Assembly: GCF_900115825.1 (NCBI RefSeq)
Contig: NZ_FOXW01000002.1
Span: 91,795 to 155,794, forward strand
DNA from: Desemzia incerta
GTDB lineage: Bacteria; Bacillota; Bacilli; Lactobacillales; Carnobacteriaceae
DNA length: 64,000 nt
Reading direction: 5' to 3'
Of this stretch, positions 29,646 to 39,676 are shown one piece after another. The translations under genes were made by a program, and so were the position numbers. The first letter of the stretch is position 1. Each line of letters starts with the position of its first letter. The notes beneath the pieces are model-generated. The model saw nothing but the letters and a program-made list of their open reading frames with translations, had not been told where the DNA came from and did no database searches.

Positions 29646-30386
29646 TCAAATGGTAATCAGCAGATCCTTCTCTGCTAATAGGACTTCTTGAGAACCAAAT
29701 TCTGCTGCAGCTTGTTCTTTCAATAAAGCTAAATCACCTTGTTGGGGCAAATGAGTCAACACTAATTTTTTAACTTGTGCTTCTTTTGCTATTCTCCCTA
29801 CCTCGGTTGCTGTCATATGCACTCGATGATTCTCCATTCCATGAAAGAAATTTGTATCAGCCAGCAACAGATCAGCATCTTTTGAAAAAGGGATAAAGCC
29901 TTCTAGATAACCTGAATCTGCTGTAAAGACCAACACTTTCCCCGTATTGACTTCTTCGATGCGAAGGGCAAAACAAGGTACAGGATGCAAGGTCTTCATA
30001 GCTGTAATCTCAAAAGGCCCCACTGTAAAAGCCTCATTCTCTCTGTAGGCTATTCCTTTTGAAACGCGGTCCATTGTCAATCGATCAAAATTCTCTTTAT
30101 CTTCCTCATGACCGTAGATAGGTACAATTGGGGCACGGTTCTCACCTATCCCCTTCAATTGACGAGTAAACTGGAATACCCCTAAATCCGCTATATGGTC
30201 ATGATGATAATGAGAAATCAAAACAGCATCTATATCTAATGGATCTATATGGTTTTCTAACGCAATCAGCGATGCACTTCCTGCATCTAACCATAAATGG
30301 TAGCCATCAGATTCAATCAAATAAGAGCTGGTTCCTCCATTTCTTGTGGGATAACCTCCCCAATAACCTAAAATTGTCAGTTCCAT
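29646..30386 (-). CDS. Metallo-beta-lactamase fold hydrolase (YhfI-like)
   Basis: 247 residues from ATG 30386 behind GGGAGG; the 276-residue frame would include non-coding sequence. Metal-binding HYHHDHIADLG, then HPVPCFALRIE, DSGY and a final THL motif resemble RNase Z-like and phosphodiesterase members of the superfamily. Substrate unknown. Followed by lplA as in the B. subtilis yhfI-lplJ pair. Confidence 0.85.
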   Translation of the reverse strand: MELTILGYWGGYPTRNGGTSSYLIESDGYHLWLDAGSASLIALENHIDPLDIDAVLISHYHHDHIADLGVFQFTRQLKGIGENRAPIVPIYGHEEDKENFDRLTMDRVSKGIAYRENEAFTVGPFEITAMKTLHPVPCFALRIEEVNTGKVLVFTADSGYLEGFIPFSKDADLLLADTNFFHGMENHRVHMTATEVGRIAKEAQVKKLVLTHLPQQGDLALLKEQAAAEFGSQEVLLAEKDLLITI

Positions 30387-30551
30387 CATCTTACCTCCCA
30401 ATTTTCTTTCCTCCACTTTAGTCCAGTGGGGGTTAAAAATCAAACAACCACTTTGTTTTGGTTTTGTTCGTTTCATTTATCATAACTAAAATCTTACTTT
30501 AGAATTAAATTCACAAACACTACTTTACAGTATTTCAGAAAAATATGAAAT

Positions 30552-30586
30552 AAAAAAAACATTCAAATCGTTAAATTTGAATGTTT
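30552..30586 (-). terminator. Terminator of the hemY-like gene
   Basis: Stem AACATTCAAAT / ATTTGAATGTT followed by T8 on the minus strand. Confidence 0.9.
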
Positions 30587-30605
30587 TCTCGCTTTCAATC
30601 TTGTA

Positions 30606-32012
30606 TTAAAGACAATTCTGTTTTTTTATCACTTCTACCAACTGTTCACCAATTTCGTTTCCTTGTCTGATACAGTGGTTTAAACCGAAACCTTCTAAAC
30701 CGTTTCCGCCTATTAAGACACCAGGATATTTCTCTTCCAACATTGGACCAACAACTTCTTTCATCGTCTGCTCTTGGTGAACAGAAAAATGAGGAATGGC
30801 GTCTGGCCAACGTTTGATGATACGATAATTTGGTTTTTCTGTTACGCCAAGGATCATTTCTAAATCGGCTAAGATTTTTTCTTCGATCTCTTTATTGCTT
30901 AACGAAACAATCATGTCTTCACCTTTACGACCAAAATTCACTCCAAGCAACACTTCTTTAGAGCCGTATAAACTTGGCCATTTTTTTCCTAGAAAAGTAA
31001 TGGAAGAAACAAATGAATCATTTCTTCTAGGAGTCAATATCCCAAAACCATCAGGATAGTTCTTGATCGATTCTGGGTTAAAACTAAAAACAATATATCC
31101 AATAGAAGCGGTTTTGATTTGAGAAAATTGTTTATTCAGTTCTTTATCTTTAAACAGCTTTGTATACTCAGTTGTTGGTGTTGCGACACAAATCGCACCT
31201 ACACGAACCTCTTCTTTAAGATTTATATTGAGAATGTATGTATTCTCTACACCAGGTTTGATTTCAACTACCTTTTTACTGTACTGGATATGAGGCTTTA
31301 GGATTTCTTCAAGTTTATCGGTTAATACTGAAAGACCATGAGCAAATGTAGCATAATTTCCTGAACGATCTTCTAGTTCGGGATGCTCTTGTAAGGCTTT
31401 TTCAATCGTTCCATACTTTTGTTCTAACTCAAAAACCGTTTCACGATTAGCTCTAACACCCATATCATCAATATCGTTGGCGTAAACTTTTGAAAAGAAA
31501 GGCTCTAACATCAGCTCAACAATTTCATCACCAAGTCTTCTCTTTAAGAAACTGCTCACTTCAATATCCTCTGTTAACTGCTCTGGCTGCAAGAAACGAT
31601 CTTTAAACGTAGCCACTTTCCCGTTAAAAGAAAGCATTTTACTTTTCCAAATATCCATTTTGTTCATCGGGATACCTTTATACGTCGGAAAAGAATTATG
31701 GTGCAACTCATTATAGTAGAATAGATCTTGTTTACCGCCTTCACTATAGACAAGTTGGTCTTCAATTCCCAATTCTTTAATTAATTCCAAGGCTTCTGGA
31801 TAGCGAGTATCAATAGATTCTGCACCTAAATCCAGGTATTGATTCTCTACTTTCATACTGTAGATTTTACCGCCGACTCTAAGAGAACTCTCTAAAATAA
31901 TCAGCTCAAATGGTAAATCTTCCGCCTCAATTTTCTGTTTGATACGATAAGCAGCCGTCAGACCCGTTATACCTCCACCGATCACTGCAATCCTTTTTTT
32001 TGCTCGCTTCAT
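30606..32012 (-). CDS. hemY: HemY/CgoX-type porphyrinogen oxidase
   Basis: 468 residues from ATG 32012 (CAGGTGAT upstream; the TTG at 32054 has no proper ribosome site). FAD motif AVIGGGITGLTAAY, then GGKIYSMKVENQYLDLGAESI, a central FAD/substrate region and the C-terminal LIGGNGLEGFGLNHCIRQG. The family oxidises coproporphyrinogen or protoporphyrinogen with O2. No other haem gene is in the window. It could also be a divergent flavin oxidase of the amine oxidase superfamily, but length and N-terminus fit HemY well. Confidence 0.82.
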   Translation of the reverse strand: MKRAKKRIAVIGGGITGLTAAYRIKQKIEAEDLPFELIILESSLRVGGKIYSMKVENQYLDLGAESIDTRYPEALELIKELGIEDQLVYSEGGKQDLFYYNELHHNSFPTYKGIPMNKMDIWKSKMLSFNGKVATFKDRFLQPEQLTEDIEVSSFLKRRLGDEIVELMLEPFFSKVYANDIDDMGVRANRETVFELEQKYGTIEKALQEHPELEDRSGNYATFAHGLSVLTDKLEEILKPHIQYSKKVVEIKPGVENTYILNINLKEEVRVGAICVATPTTEYTKLFKDKELNKQFSQIKTASIGYIVFSFNPESIKNYPDGFGILTPRRNDSFVSSITFLGKKWPSLYGSKEVLLGVNFGRKGEDMIVSLSNKEIEEKILADLEMILGVTEKPNYRIIKRWPDAIPHFSVHQEQTMKEVVGPMLEEKYPGVLIGGNGLEGFGLNHCIRQGNEIGEQLVEVIKKQNCL

Positions 32013-32111
32013 GCTATTATCACCTGCCAACAACTCGAATTCATTTACCAACAACCTTCTCTAAAAATACTTACTTTATTAACTATTCAGAGTTTTAATG
32101 CATATTTTTCA

Positions 32112-33194
32112 CTAGTCGAACGTAATACTTTTTACTGTTTCAGCATCTAATCGTTTAACGACTTCAGTCATCAACTTTACCGTATTCATGTAATCTTCTT
32201 CATGAATAACGGATGTATGAGAATGCAGATAACGAACCGGTACCGTCACAGCTAGAGAAGGGATTCCGTTGTGAGAAACGTGCTGACTTCCAGCATCGGT
32301 TCCCCCACCCATTATGACTGTCAGCTGATAAGGTATGTTCAATTCTTCTGCTATTTTAATAACAAAATCGCGTAATCCTTTATGAGCAACCATAGAAGCA
32401 TCATATAAAATGATTTGAGGACCTTCTCCCAATTTAGAGTCTGCTTCTTTAGCTGTCATACCTGGTGTATCACCAGCCGTTCCAGTATCTAACGCAAACG
32501 CAATATCAGGATTAACTAAATGAGTAGCTGTTTTTGCTCCTCTTAACCCCACTTCTTCTTGGACATTACCTACTCCATAAGCTATGTTAGGATGGTCCGA
32601 TTGACTCAAATTTTCCAAAACTTTTAATGTTACAGCTGTTCCAATACGATTGTCCCAAGCTTTTGCTAATAAAAACTTCGAATCGTTCAGTCTTCTAAAC
32701 TCAGTATAAGGAGTAATCATATCTCCTAATTTCACACCCCAAGAAGCAACTTCTTCTTTGCTTCCAGCTCCTATATCAATAAACATATCTTTTATATCGT
32801 AGGCTTTTTCACGTACTTCTTTTGTGAGAACATGAGGCGGCTTACAACCAATAACTCCATGGACTACCTTACCAGAACTTGTAGTGATCTCTACTTGTTG
32901 AGCTAACATGACATTTGCCCACCATCCGCCTAGAGGAGTAAAATGGATAAAACCATCATCTGTGATAGAAGTCGCCATAAAGCCTACTTCATCTAAATGA
33001 CTGGCAAAAAGAATTTTGGGTCCTGATTGATCCCCTGTTTTTTTAGCAATAATACTGCCTAAATTATCATATGTAATCGAGTCTGCAATAGGATCTGCAT
33101 ACTTTTTAAATACTTTACGAACTTGTCCCTCATTTCCAGGGACTCCTTTAGCATCCGTTAGTTCTTTTAAAAAATCGATATCTGTATTTTCCAA
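32112..33194 (-). CDS. M42 family glutamyl aminopeptidase
   Basis: 360 residues if started at TTG 33194, six bases after GGAGGGG; the ATG at 33209 is upstream of that site and seems unlikely. Metal and catalytic residues are in [29 protein letters not shown] and ALDTGTAGD, with a final [11 protein letters not shown]. Cytoplasmic dodecameric aminopeptidase family. It shows strong similarity in motifs to the third copy at 59407, so they look like paralogues. Confidence 0.9.
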   Translation of the reverse strand: MENTDIDFLKELTDAKGVPGNEGQVRKVFKKYADPIADSITYDNLGSIIAKKTGDQSGPKILFASHLDEVGFMATSITDDGFIHFTPLGGWWANVMLAQQVEITTSSGKVVHGVIGCKPPHVLTKEVREKAYDIKDMFIDIGAGSKEEVASWGVKLGDMITPYTEFRRLNDSKFLLAKAWDNRIGTAVTLKVLENLSQSDHPNIAYGVGNVQEEVGLRGAKTATHLVNPDIAFALDTGTAGDTPGMTAKEADSKLGEGPQIILYDASMVAHKGLRDFVIKIAEELNIPYQLTVIMGGGTDAGSQHVSHNGIPSLAVTVPVRYLHSHTSVIHEEDYMNTVKLMTEVVKRLDAETVKSITFD

Positions 33195-33517
33195 ATTGGA
33201 CCCCTCCATCTGTTTTTCACATCATCCTCTTTATTATATCATGTATTATTTCGTTTTGGTTAAATACCACTGAATTAAATTTCTTTAATTGTGAACATCT
33301 AGTTCTAATTTATAGGCAATTTTTTGAAACAAATTAGATTCCAATTTAAAACCTTTTTAAAAACAATCGTTTCTTCTATACTATAAAGTTTTTTCTAGTT
33401 TCTGTCTCTTTATTTGTCTTTTTTATGATGTAAAGAAAGAAAACTTTATTCATTTCTAAAAAAAAAGTCCGAAATGATTTTCTCTTTATAAGAAAATCAT
33501 TTCGGACTGTATCGTCA
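33195..33517. other. Intergenic region upstream of the M42 gene
   Basis: AT-rich, no gene seen. It contains the terminator of the DUF1232 gene at 33457-33508 and presumably the promoter of the M42 peptidase, but I see no confident -35/-10 pair. Confidence 0.6.
33457..33508 (-). terminator. Terminator of the DUF1232 gene
   Basis: Long stem AGTCCGAAATGATTTTCT / AGAAAATCATTTCGGACT (loop of a few bases) followed by T9 on the minus strand. Confidence 0.93.
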
Positions 33518-33799
33518 TTAAGCTTTTTCTGCTTCTTTTATAGGAGTTGGATGTTCTGATGGAGTTTCGTCACTCAACATTTTGTCTATGACCAAAAAGA
33601 GAATCGGCAATAAAATATCGTCTGCGTAACCTGCTAGTGGAACAAAATCAGGAATGATATCTATTGGGCTGATGATGTAAAGAATCATCCCTAATACAGC
33701 AAGTTTCTTTTTACCTTTTACATTAGAGTTGAACAGCGCCAGACATAATGACTTGATTTTGTTTACAGGAGTCTTCACCGTTTTTTTTCTCATTTTCAT
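33518..33799 (-). CDS. DUF1232 (YkvA) family membrane protein
   Basis: 93 residues. The signature YIISPIDIIPDFVPLAGYADD is that of the DUF1232 family, with one hydrophobic segment before it (about 34-45) and one after (about 62-75). The N-terminus is very basic and the C-terminus acidic. Ribosome site AAAGGA precedes the ATG. Function unknown. Single gene with its own terminator. Confidence 0.88.
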   Translation of the reverse strand: MKMRKKTVKTPVNKIKSLCLALFNSNVKGKKKLAVLGMILYIISPIDIIPDFVPLAGYADDILLPILFLVIDKMLSDETPSEHPTPIKEAEKA

Positions 33800-33928
33800 T
33801 GTACATTGTCCTTTGCCTATAATATTTTACAACAAAGACGTTTTCAGTTTCTTTGCTATGTCATTATTATAAGTCACTATACACAATAAATAATCAGACT
33901 AAAGGATGACTTTTGAACTTAAAGTAAG

Positions 33929-35602
33929 TTACTGTACGATATCGGCCCATTTGTAGGTGTACTCTGCTCCAACAGGATGAGCAATAATGCCGTCTACTTT
34001 GTCCTTTTGTAAAACAGCTTTATATTCTTGATAAATAGGCGCGATAATACCTTCGTTTAATAGTTGTTTTTCCGCTTCCAACAATAACTTCCATCGTTGG
34101 CTCGGCGATATTTCAACTGATTCAGCGTCTGCAATGAGAGCATCATAATTTTCACTTGAAAAACCAGTATTATTGTTTCCATTGTTCGTTGTAAACAATC
34201 CTAGAAAGTTGATTGGATCTGCATAATCCGCACCCCATCCAGCTAACTGAATATCGTAATTTTGTTCTTCGTCTGCCGTTAATCGAGCATAAAAAGGCTT
34301 ATTAGAGATATTGATTTGCAACTCAGGAAAAACATCCATTAAGTTTTTTTGCAGATAAACCAACGAATCTCTGCCTACTTGAGTATCGTCCCCAATAATT
34401 TCTAATGAAAGTTTGTCTACACCCAATTCTTCTAATCCTTTTTTAAATAGCTCTACTGCTTCTTGTCTATTGTAAGGCATTAAATAGCCGTTTTGTTTCC
34501 TAAAGTCTGTACCAGTCTCAGGGTCATATGCAAAACGTTCAGGAACTAACCCATCTGCCTCGATTGACCCGTTGCGCAAAACTTTTTCGACAAAACCTGA
34601 TTTATCAATAGCTTTAGCAAGAGCTTTTCGAATATTCTCGTTCGCCAACGGTGTAGGTTCACCATCTTTGTTTTGATTAAATTTCAAATAATAAACCGAA
34701 GAGGTTGGGATGTATTCTAACTCCGGATGATCCTTCTCTAACTCAATGAATTCACCAGTCAGCATGATATGATCCACTAAATCATTATTGTATAAATTCA
34801 ATGCTGTATAAGTTTCTTTCACTACATCAACATTGATAGTGTTCAAATTAACTGAGTCGCGGTCCCAATACTGTTCATTTTTTTCATATACCCAGCTCAA
34901 CCCTGTGCCATCCCACTCTTTTAGTACAAAAGGTCCATTATATAAGAGAGTTTCACTCGACCTAGCATATTCATATCCCATTTCCATTACAAACTCTTCT
35001 TTTTGCGGGAAGAAAACTGGAAGAGTCAACAAATTGCTGAAGTAAGTGAACGGTTTTGTCAGTTCTACTTGTAATGTTTTATCGTCTAAAGCTGTTGCAC
35101 CCAGTTCATTTGAATCCAATTCGCCGGATATGATTGCATTGGCGTTCTTAACGATATCTTGAATCAAATGGCTGCCAACACCTTTCGTTTCAGGATCGAC
35201 TAACCGTCTCCAAGCAAATACGAAATCGTGGGCCGTGACCGGTTCTCCATTTGACCAAACTGCCTCTTCTTTGATCTTAAATGTATAGGTCAGCCCATCT
35301 TCGGTAATAACAGGCTCCTCTGCTGCCATTCCAAGAACGATCTCTCCGTCTTTTCCTTGTCGATAAAGTCCTTCAAAAACATTGTTCATCACGTTTCCGC
35401 TAACGATGTCTCGCTGCATGACCGTATCCATTGTGGGTATTTCAGATGACTCTGTTAAGTTTAATACATTTTCGTTATTGTGTCTGTTCGTATACTCTTC
35501 TGTTAGATATGGGTTACCAGATTGCTTCTCACATGCTCCCATAAAAATCAGTACAGCAACTAACGGCACAAGAACGTTTTTCAATTTTTTAACGCTTCTC
35601 AT
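33929..35602 (-). CDS. Peptide ABC transporter substrate-binding lipoprotein (OppA family)
   Basis: 557 residues. A lipoprotein signal peptide is clear: basic MRSVKKLK, a hydrophobic stretch, and lipobox FMGAC with Cys24. The mature part is an SBP family 5 protein (EPVITEDGLTYTFKIKEEAVWSNGEPVTAHDFVFAWRR region; the D-W-G-A-D-Y site near GWGADYADP). It would bind oligopeptides outside the membrane. No permease or ATPase genes are adjacent, so it is an orphan binding protein. Ribosome site GGGAG. Confidence 0.92.
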   Translation of the reverse strand: MRSVKKLKNVLVPLVAVLIFMGACEKQSGNPYLTEEYTNRHNNENVLNLTESSEIPTMDTVMQRDIVSGNVMNNVFEGLYRQGKDGEIVLGMAAEEPVITEDGLTYTFKIKEEAVWSNGEPVTAHDFVFAWRRLVDPETKGVGSHLIQDIVKNANAIISGELDSNELGATALDDKTLQVELTKPFTYFSNLLTLPVFFPQKEEFVMEMGYEYARSSETLLYNGPFVLKEWDGTGLSWVYEKNEQYWDRDSVNLNTINVDVVKETYTALNLYNNDLVDHIMLTGEFIELEKDHPELEYIPTSSVYYLKFNQNKDGEPTPLANENIRKALAKAIDKSGFVEKVLRNGSIEADGLVPERFAYDPETGTDFRKQNGYLMPYNRQEAVELFKKGLEELGVDKLSLEIIGDDTQVGRDSLVYLQKNLMDVFPELQINISNKPFYARLTADEEQNYDIQLAGWGADYADPINFLGLFTTNNGNNNTGFSSENYDALIADAESVEISPSQRWKLLLEAEKQLLNEGIIAPIYQEYKAVLQKDKVDGIIAHPVGAEYTYKWADIVQ

Positions 35603-35755
35603 TTTACATTCTCCCTAATCTAAAAGGCTACCTTACTAAATTACTTGGTTCACCTCTGCTCTACCTATTGATATTATCATCAAACTTTACTGCTTACAAT
35701 GCTTTATTGAATAGTTCAAAAATCTTAACAAGCACTTAGAGGACGCTTATTAGAC

Positions 35756-35791
35756 AAAAAAAAAAGCACCTTCTTAACGAAGGTACTTTTA
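35756..35791 (-). terminator. Terminator of infC-rpmI-rplT
   Basis: Stem AAAAGTACCTTC / GAAGGTGCTTTT with one mismatch, then a long T run on the minus strand. Confidence 0.9.
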
Positions 35792-35799
35792 AAATCGAT

Positions 35800-36159
35800 T
35801 TATTTGTTTAATGCTGATTTAGCTTGTTCAGCTAAAGCTGTGAATGCTGCTGCATCTGTAATAGCGATGTCAGATAACATTTTACGGTTAATATCGATTC
35901 CAGCAAGTTTAAGACCATGCATTAATGTGCTGTAGCTCATGTCGTTCATACGAGCAGCTGCATTGATACGAGTAATCCATAATTTACGGAAGTTACGTTT
36001 TGTAGTACGACGGTCTCTGTATGCATACAAGTAAGACTTCATTACTTGTTGGTTAGCTACTTTGAATAAAGTATTTTTAGAACCGTAATAACCTTTTGCT
36101 AATTTTAAAACTTTTTTACGACGTTGGCGTGTTACTGATCCACCTTTTACACGTGGCAT
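35800..36159 (-). CDS. rplT: 50S ribosomal protein L20
   Basis: 119 residues, standard length. Very basic N-terminal tail ([26 protein letters not shown]) and the globular RNA-binding C-terminus ([21 protein letters not shown]). L20 also acts as repressor of its own operon in B. subtilis by binding the leader RNA; a leader of that type precedes infC here. Last gene of infC-rpmI-rplT. Confidence 0.98.
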   Translation of the reverse strand: MPRVKGGSVTRQRRKKVLKLAKGYYGSKNTLFKVANQQVMKSYLYAYRDRRTTKRNFRKLWITRINAAARMNDMSYSTLMHGLKLAGIDINRKMLSDIAITDAAAFTALAEQAKSALNK

Positions 36160-36261
36160 AATAATTTCCTCCTTTAAGCAATCCCTTACTAGGAAAACTT
36201 AACAAAATATGATTTTAGTTGTTCTCTGTTACAAGAGAACCTTTTATCGTTATGAAATAAA

Positions 36262-36462
36262 TTATTTCATTTGTGAAAGCATTTGACGAATACGTTTGAA
36301 ATCGCCTTTTGAAACCATTGCTGATTTACGCAATTTACGTTTTTGTTTTTGCGATTTGTTTGCAAACATATGGCTCGTTTTAGCGTGATGACGTTTTAAT
36401 CCGCCATTACCTGTTCTTTTGAAACGTTTTGCTGAACCACGGTGTGTTTTTTGTTTTGGCAT
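36262..36462 (-). CDS. rpmI: 50S ribosomal protein L35
   Basis: 66 residues, standard length. Motifs [18 protein letters not shown] and [15 protein letters not shown] are typical of L35. It lies 23 bp after infC and 102 bp before rplT. Confidence 0.98.
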   Translation of the reverse strand: MPKQKTHRGSAKRFKRTGNGGLKRHHAKTSHMFANKSQKQKRKLRKSAMVSKGDFKRIRQMLSQMK

Positions 36463-36485
36463 CTGTATATCCTCCTAAAGTCTTC

Positions 36486-37010
36486 TTACTTATCAGTAGT
36501 TTGAGGTGCTAACATCATAAACATGCTGCGACCTTCCATTTTAGCTGCTGTTTCTAAAACAGCGATATCAGCTACTTCTTTATAGAAACGGTCAAGAACT
36601 TCTTTCCCGATTTCTTTATGTGTAATAGCACGTCCTTTGAAACGGATAGAAGCTTTCACTTTATCTCCTTTTTCAAGGAACTTACGTGCATTACGAAGTT
36701 TCGTATTAAAGTCACCAATATCAATAGTTGGGCTTAGACGAACTTCTTTTACACTAATGGTTTTTTGATTTTTACGAGCTTCGCGTTCTTTCTTTTGCTG
36801 TTCGTATTGATACTTACCATAGTCCATTACACGAGCAACAGGCGGTTTTGCATTTGGAGAAACAACAAGTAAATCCAAGTTTGCTTCTTCAGCAATCTTT
36901 AAGGCTTCACTTTTTGAGATCACACCAATTTGTTCACCATCGCTACCAATAACTCGCAATTCATGTGCACGAATGTTTTCATTTAACATCATATCTTTTG
37001 CTATGGTCAT
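36486..37010 (-). CDS. infC: Translation initiation factor IF-3
   Basis: 174 residues. N-domain with [18 protein letters not shown] and the C-domain with [20 protein letters not shown] and the final [15 protein letters not shown]. The ATG at 37010 lies only three bases after GGAGG; an ATA two codons later would be at the ideal distance. Rare start codons on infC are a known autoregulatory device in E. coli and Bacillus, so the true start is open. Preceded by an L20-type leader. Confidence 0.97.
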   Translation of the reverse strand: MTIAKDMMLNENIRAHELRVIGSDGEQIGVISKSEALKIAEEANLDLLVVSPNAKPPVARVMDYGKYQYEQQKKEREARKNQKTISVKEVRLSPTIDIGDFNTKLRNARKFLEKGDKVKASIRFKGRAITHKEIGKEVLDRFYKEVADIAVLETAAKMEGRSMFMMLAPQTTDK

Positions 37011-37186
37011 TCACCTCCGTAAAATTTGAGAGAAAGATCAGCAGAAAAATAGACGGGTTCATTTCTGAACCCGCCCATAAATAAATACGTACTTACGCCG
37101 TGCGTAAGACATCTTCGTTTATATCTAGCCCAGAGACTTTTCGTCAACTAAGGCGAGAAGCGGGTGCTTCTGCTTTGTTTTCTCAA
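37011..37186 (-). ncRNA. L20-type leader with attenuator of infC-rpmI-rplT
   Basis: About 175 nt of untranslated leader from the promoter to infC. Minus-strand hairpins include AGAAGC-ACCC-GCTTCT and CTTACG...CGTAAG, then the terminator stem CGGGTTC / GAACCCG followed by TCTATTTTT (37043-37073). The layout matches the L20 leader of Firmicutes, in which free L20 favours early termination. Classification from structure and position only. Confidence 0.78.
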
Positions 37187-37193
37187 CTTCTAT

Positions 37194-37222
37194 ATTATAT
37201 GATTATTTGAGCCGAATGTCAA
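37194..37222 (-). promoter_or_regulatory. Promoter of infC-rpmI-rplT
   Basis: Minus strand consensus TTGACA (37217-37222), 17 bp spacer, perfect TATAAT (37194-37199). Confidence 0.93.
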
Positions 37223-37246
37223 CACCTTTTTCGAAGATAGAACTAT

Positions 37247-39193
37247 TTATCGTGTTACTTTACCAAATGTTCTGATTTCATCACCGATCATTTGCATAAA
37301 TGCATCTAGTCCTTGGACATGAGTTTCTTTGTGTCCATATCTGCGGACAGTTACAGATTGATCCTTCAACTCGTTATCTCCCACAACGATTTGGTATGGA
37401 ATTTTTTGAGTTTGAGATGCACGAATCTTGTATCCCATTTTCTCGTTACGGTCATCAAGTTCTACTCGCATACCTAATTTTTGCATACGTTCTTTGATTT
37501 CAGCAGCATATCCTGTATGAAGATCCAAGTTAACAGGAATAATAGTTGCTTGAACTGGTGCCAACCATGTTGGGAAAGCTCCTTTGTATTCTTCGATCAA
37601 GTAAGCCACAAAACGTTCCATTGTAGAAACGATTCCACGGTGGATAACAACTGGACGGTGGTTGTTTTCTCCGTCTTCACCTACGTATGTTAAATCAAAA
37701 CGTTCTGGAAGCAAGAAGTCTAGTTGAATAGTTGAAAGAGTTTCTTCAATACCAATAGCTGTTTTTACTAAAACGTCTAATTTAGGACCATAGAAAGCTG
37801 CTTCGCCTTCTGCTTCGAAGTACTCTAATTCCATATCATCCATAGCTGCTTTAAGCATTGTCTGAGCTTTGTTCCACATATCATCGTCATCAAAGTATTT
37901 CTCAGTATTGTTAGGATCACGATAACTTAAACGGAAACGGTAATCAGTGATATCGAAGTCATCATAAACGGCCAACATCAATTCTAGTGTGCGTTTGAAT
38001 TCATCTTGAATTTGATCAGGACGCACAAATGTATGTCCATCGTTCAATGTCATTTCACGAACACGTTGTAATCCAGATAATGCTCCACTTTTTTCATAAC
38101 GGTGCATTTGGCCCAATTCAGCGATACGAATCGGCAATTCGCGGTAACTGTGAATGTCATTTTTATAAACCATCATGTGATGCGGACAGTTCATCGGACG
38201 CAAAACGAGCATTTCGCCATCTCCCATGTCCATTGGCGGGAACATGTCTTCATGGTAGTGATCCCAGTGACCAGAAGTTTTATATAGGTTCACATCAGCC
38301 ATAATAGGTGTGTAAACGTGTTGGTAGCCTAAACTCACTTCACGATCTGTGATGTAGCGTTCGATCGTACGACGAATCGTAGCACCTTTTGGCAGCCAGA
38401 ATGGTAGACCTGAACCAACTTCAGGCGAAATCATAAATAAGTCGAGTTCTTTTCCTAATTTACGGTGATCACGTTGTTTCGCTTCTTCACGCATTTGCAA
38501 GAATTCTTTCAAATCTTTCTTGTCAAAGAATGCAGTACCGTAAATACGTTGCATCATTTTATTGTCAGAGTTCCCTCTCCAATAAGCTCCTGCTAAAGAC
38601 AATAGCTTGAAGACTTGAATACGTCCAGTTGAAGGTACGTGAACTCCGCGGCACAAGTCTACAAAATCACCTTGGTCGTAAACGGTAATAATATCGTCTT
38701 CTGGAAGCGCAGTGATCAATTCCACTTTATATGGATCTTCTTTAAATAACTCTAATGCTTCAGCACGAGAAACTTGTTTACGGACAATCGGATTATTTTC
38801 TTTAACGATTTTCATCATTTCTGCTTCGATCTTAGGTAAGTCTTCTTCAGTGATCGGTTGTTCCGTATCTGTATCGTAGTAAAAACCAGTCTCAATAGCT
38901 GGTCCTACACCAAAGTGGATATCTGGGTATAAACGGCGAAGAGCATTTGCCATTAAATGAGCTGTAGAATGACGCAAAATCTGCAATGCGTCATCATGTT
39001 CTGGTGTTACGATCTCAATGTTCCCATCAACTTCCAATGGACGATCATAATCCACCAATTCACCATTGAATTTACCAGCTAGTCCTTTTTTTGAAAGGCT
39101 TTTGCTGATACTTGCTGCAATTTCTTGTGTTGTTGATCCAGAAGGAAATTCTTTTACTGCTCCATCTGGAAATGTTACGTTAATCGTTGACAT
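37247..39193 (-). CDS. thrS: Threonine-tRNA ligase
   Basis: 648 residues from ATG 39193 behind GGAGG; the longer frame runs into the T-box terminator and is not real. TGS domain ([19 protein letters not shown]), the editing domain with [16 protein letters not shown], and a class II catalytic core holding the zinc residues in [11 protein letters not shown] and a C-terminal anticodon-binding domain. Regulated by the T-box leader upstream. Confidence 0.98.
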   Translation of the reverse strand: MSTINVTFPDGAVKEFPSGSTTQEIAASISKSLSKKGLAGKFNGELVDYDRPLEVDGNIEIVTPEHDDALQILRHSTAHLMANALRRLYPDIHFGVGPAIETGFYYDTDTEQPITEEDLPKIEAEMMKIVKENNPIVRKQVSRAEALELFKEDPYKVELITALPEDDIITVYDQGDFVDLCRGVHVPSTGRIQVFKLLSLAGAYWRGNSDNKMMQRIYGTAFFDKKDLKEFLQMREEAKQRDHRKLGKELDLFMISPEVGSGLPFWLPKGATIRRTIERYITDREVSLGYQHVYTPIMADVNLYKTSGHWDHYHEDMFPPMDMGDGEMLVLRPMNCPHHMMVYKNDIHSYRELPIRIAELGQMHRYEKSGALSGLQRVREMTLNDGHTFVRPDQIQDEFKRTLELMLAVYDDFDITDYRFRLSYRDPNNTEKYFDDDDMWNKAQTMLKAAMDDMELEYFEAEGEAAFYGPKLDVLVKTAIGIEETLSTIQLDFLLPERFDLTYVGEDGENNHRPVVIHRGIVSTMERFVAYLIEEYKGAFPTWLAPVQATIIPVNLDLHTGYAAEIKERMQKLGMRVELDDRNEKMGYKIRASQTQKIPYQIVVGDNELKDQSVTVRRYGHKETHVQGLDAFMQMIGDEIRTFGKVTR

Positions 39194-39235
39194 AATACGT
39201 TCCTCCATATCCTGTAATAGATTTCGTTGAAATAC

Positions 39236-39505
39236 GTTTAGAAAAAATAAAAAGTCCCATTTATGATTCATACAAATCATAAATGGGACGTCAAATTTAC
39301 GTGGTTCCACCCAAGTTTAGCGCAAACACTTACGTTTGTAGGTATCAGGCTCTCTTGGCTAAATAACGCTAGCTAAACGGCTGGATGCTACTGTAAGTTC
39401 ACATCCGCTCTCGAAAGTGGTCAATACAAGTCCATTTTAGGAAATTCTCAGCAATTCTTTCCCTCTCTGTAAAACGTGCCGCTTCTATTGGTGTCTTTCT
39501 CAACG
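39236..39505 (-). ncRNA. T-box riboswitch controlling thrS
   Basis: The invariant T-box sequence appears on the minus strand as TGGGTGGAACCACG (39299-39312), followed by the terminator. Upstream are AGAGAGGGAAAG and GCTGAGA, the AG bulge and distal loop elements of Stem I. The likely specifier segment reads ACC ACT (39416-39421), both threonine codons. Uncharged tRNA-Thr is expected to promote read-through into thrS. Confidence 0.93.
39246..39289 (-). terminator. T-box terminator upstream of thrS
   Basis: Stem GTCCCATTTATGATT / AATCATAAATGGGAC followed by TTTTTATTTTTT on the minus strand. Confidence 0.93.
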
Positions 39506-39633
39506 ATTTTTATATCACATACATTAAACCACGTTTACCGTTTAGGCGCAAGCATTTTTGAGAAGATTTTTTGAGTACTACAATGATTTGACAGATTTAA
39601 TTTTAGCGATTCAACTGCTTTTTCTTTGTGCAC

Positions 39634-39671
39634 ACAAAAATCCGACCCAGCAGATTCGGAGTCGGATTTTC
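39634..39671 (-). terminator. Terminator of nrdR-dnaB-dnaI
   Basis: Stem AAAATCCGAC / GTCGGATTTT followed by TTGTG; a few bp after the dnaI stop. Confidence 0.8.
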
Positions 39672-39676
39672 ATTGA

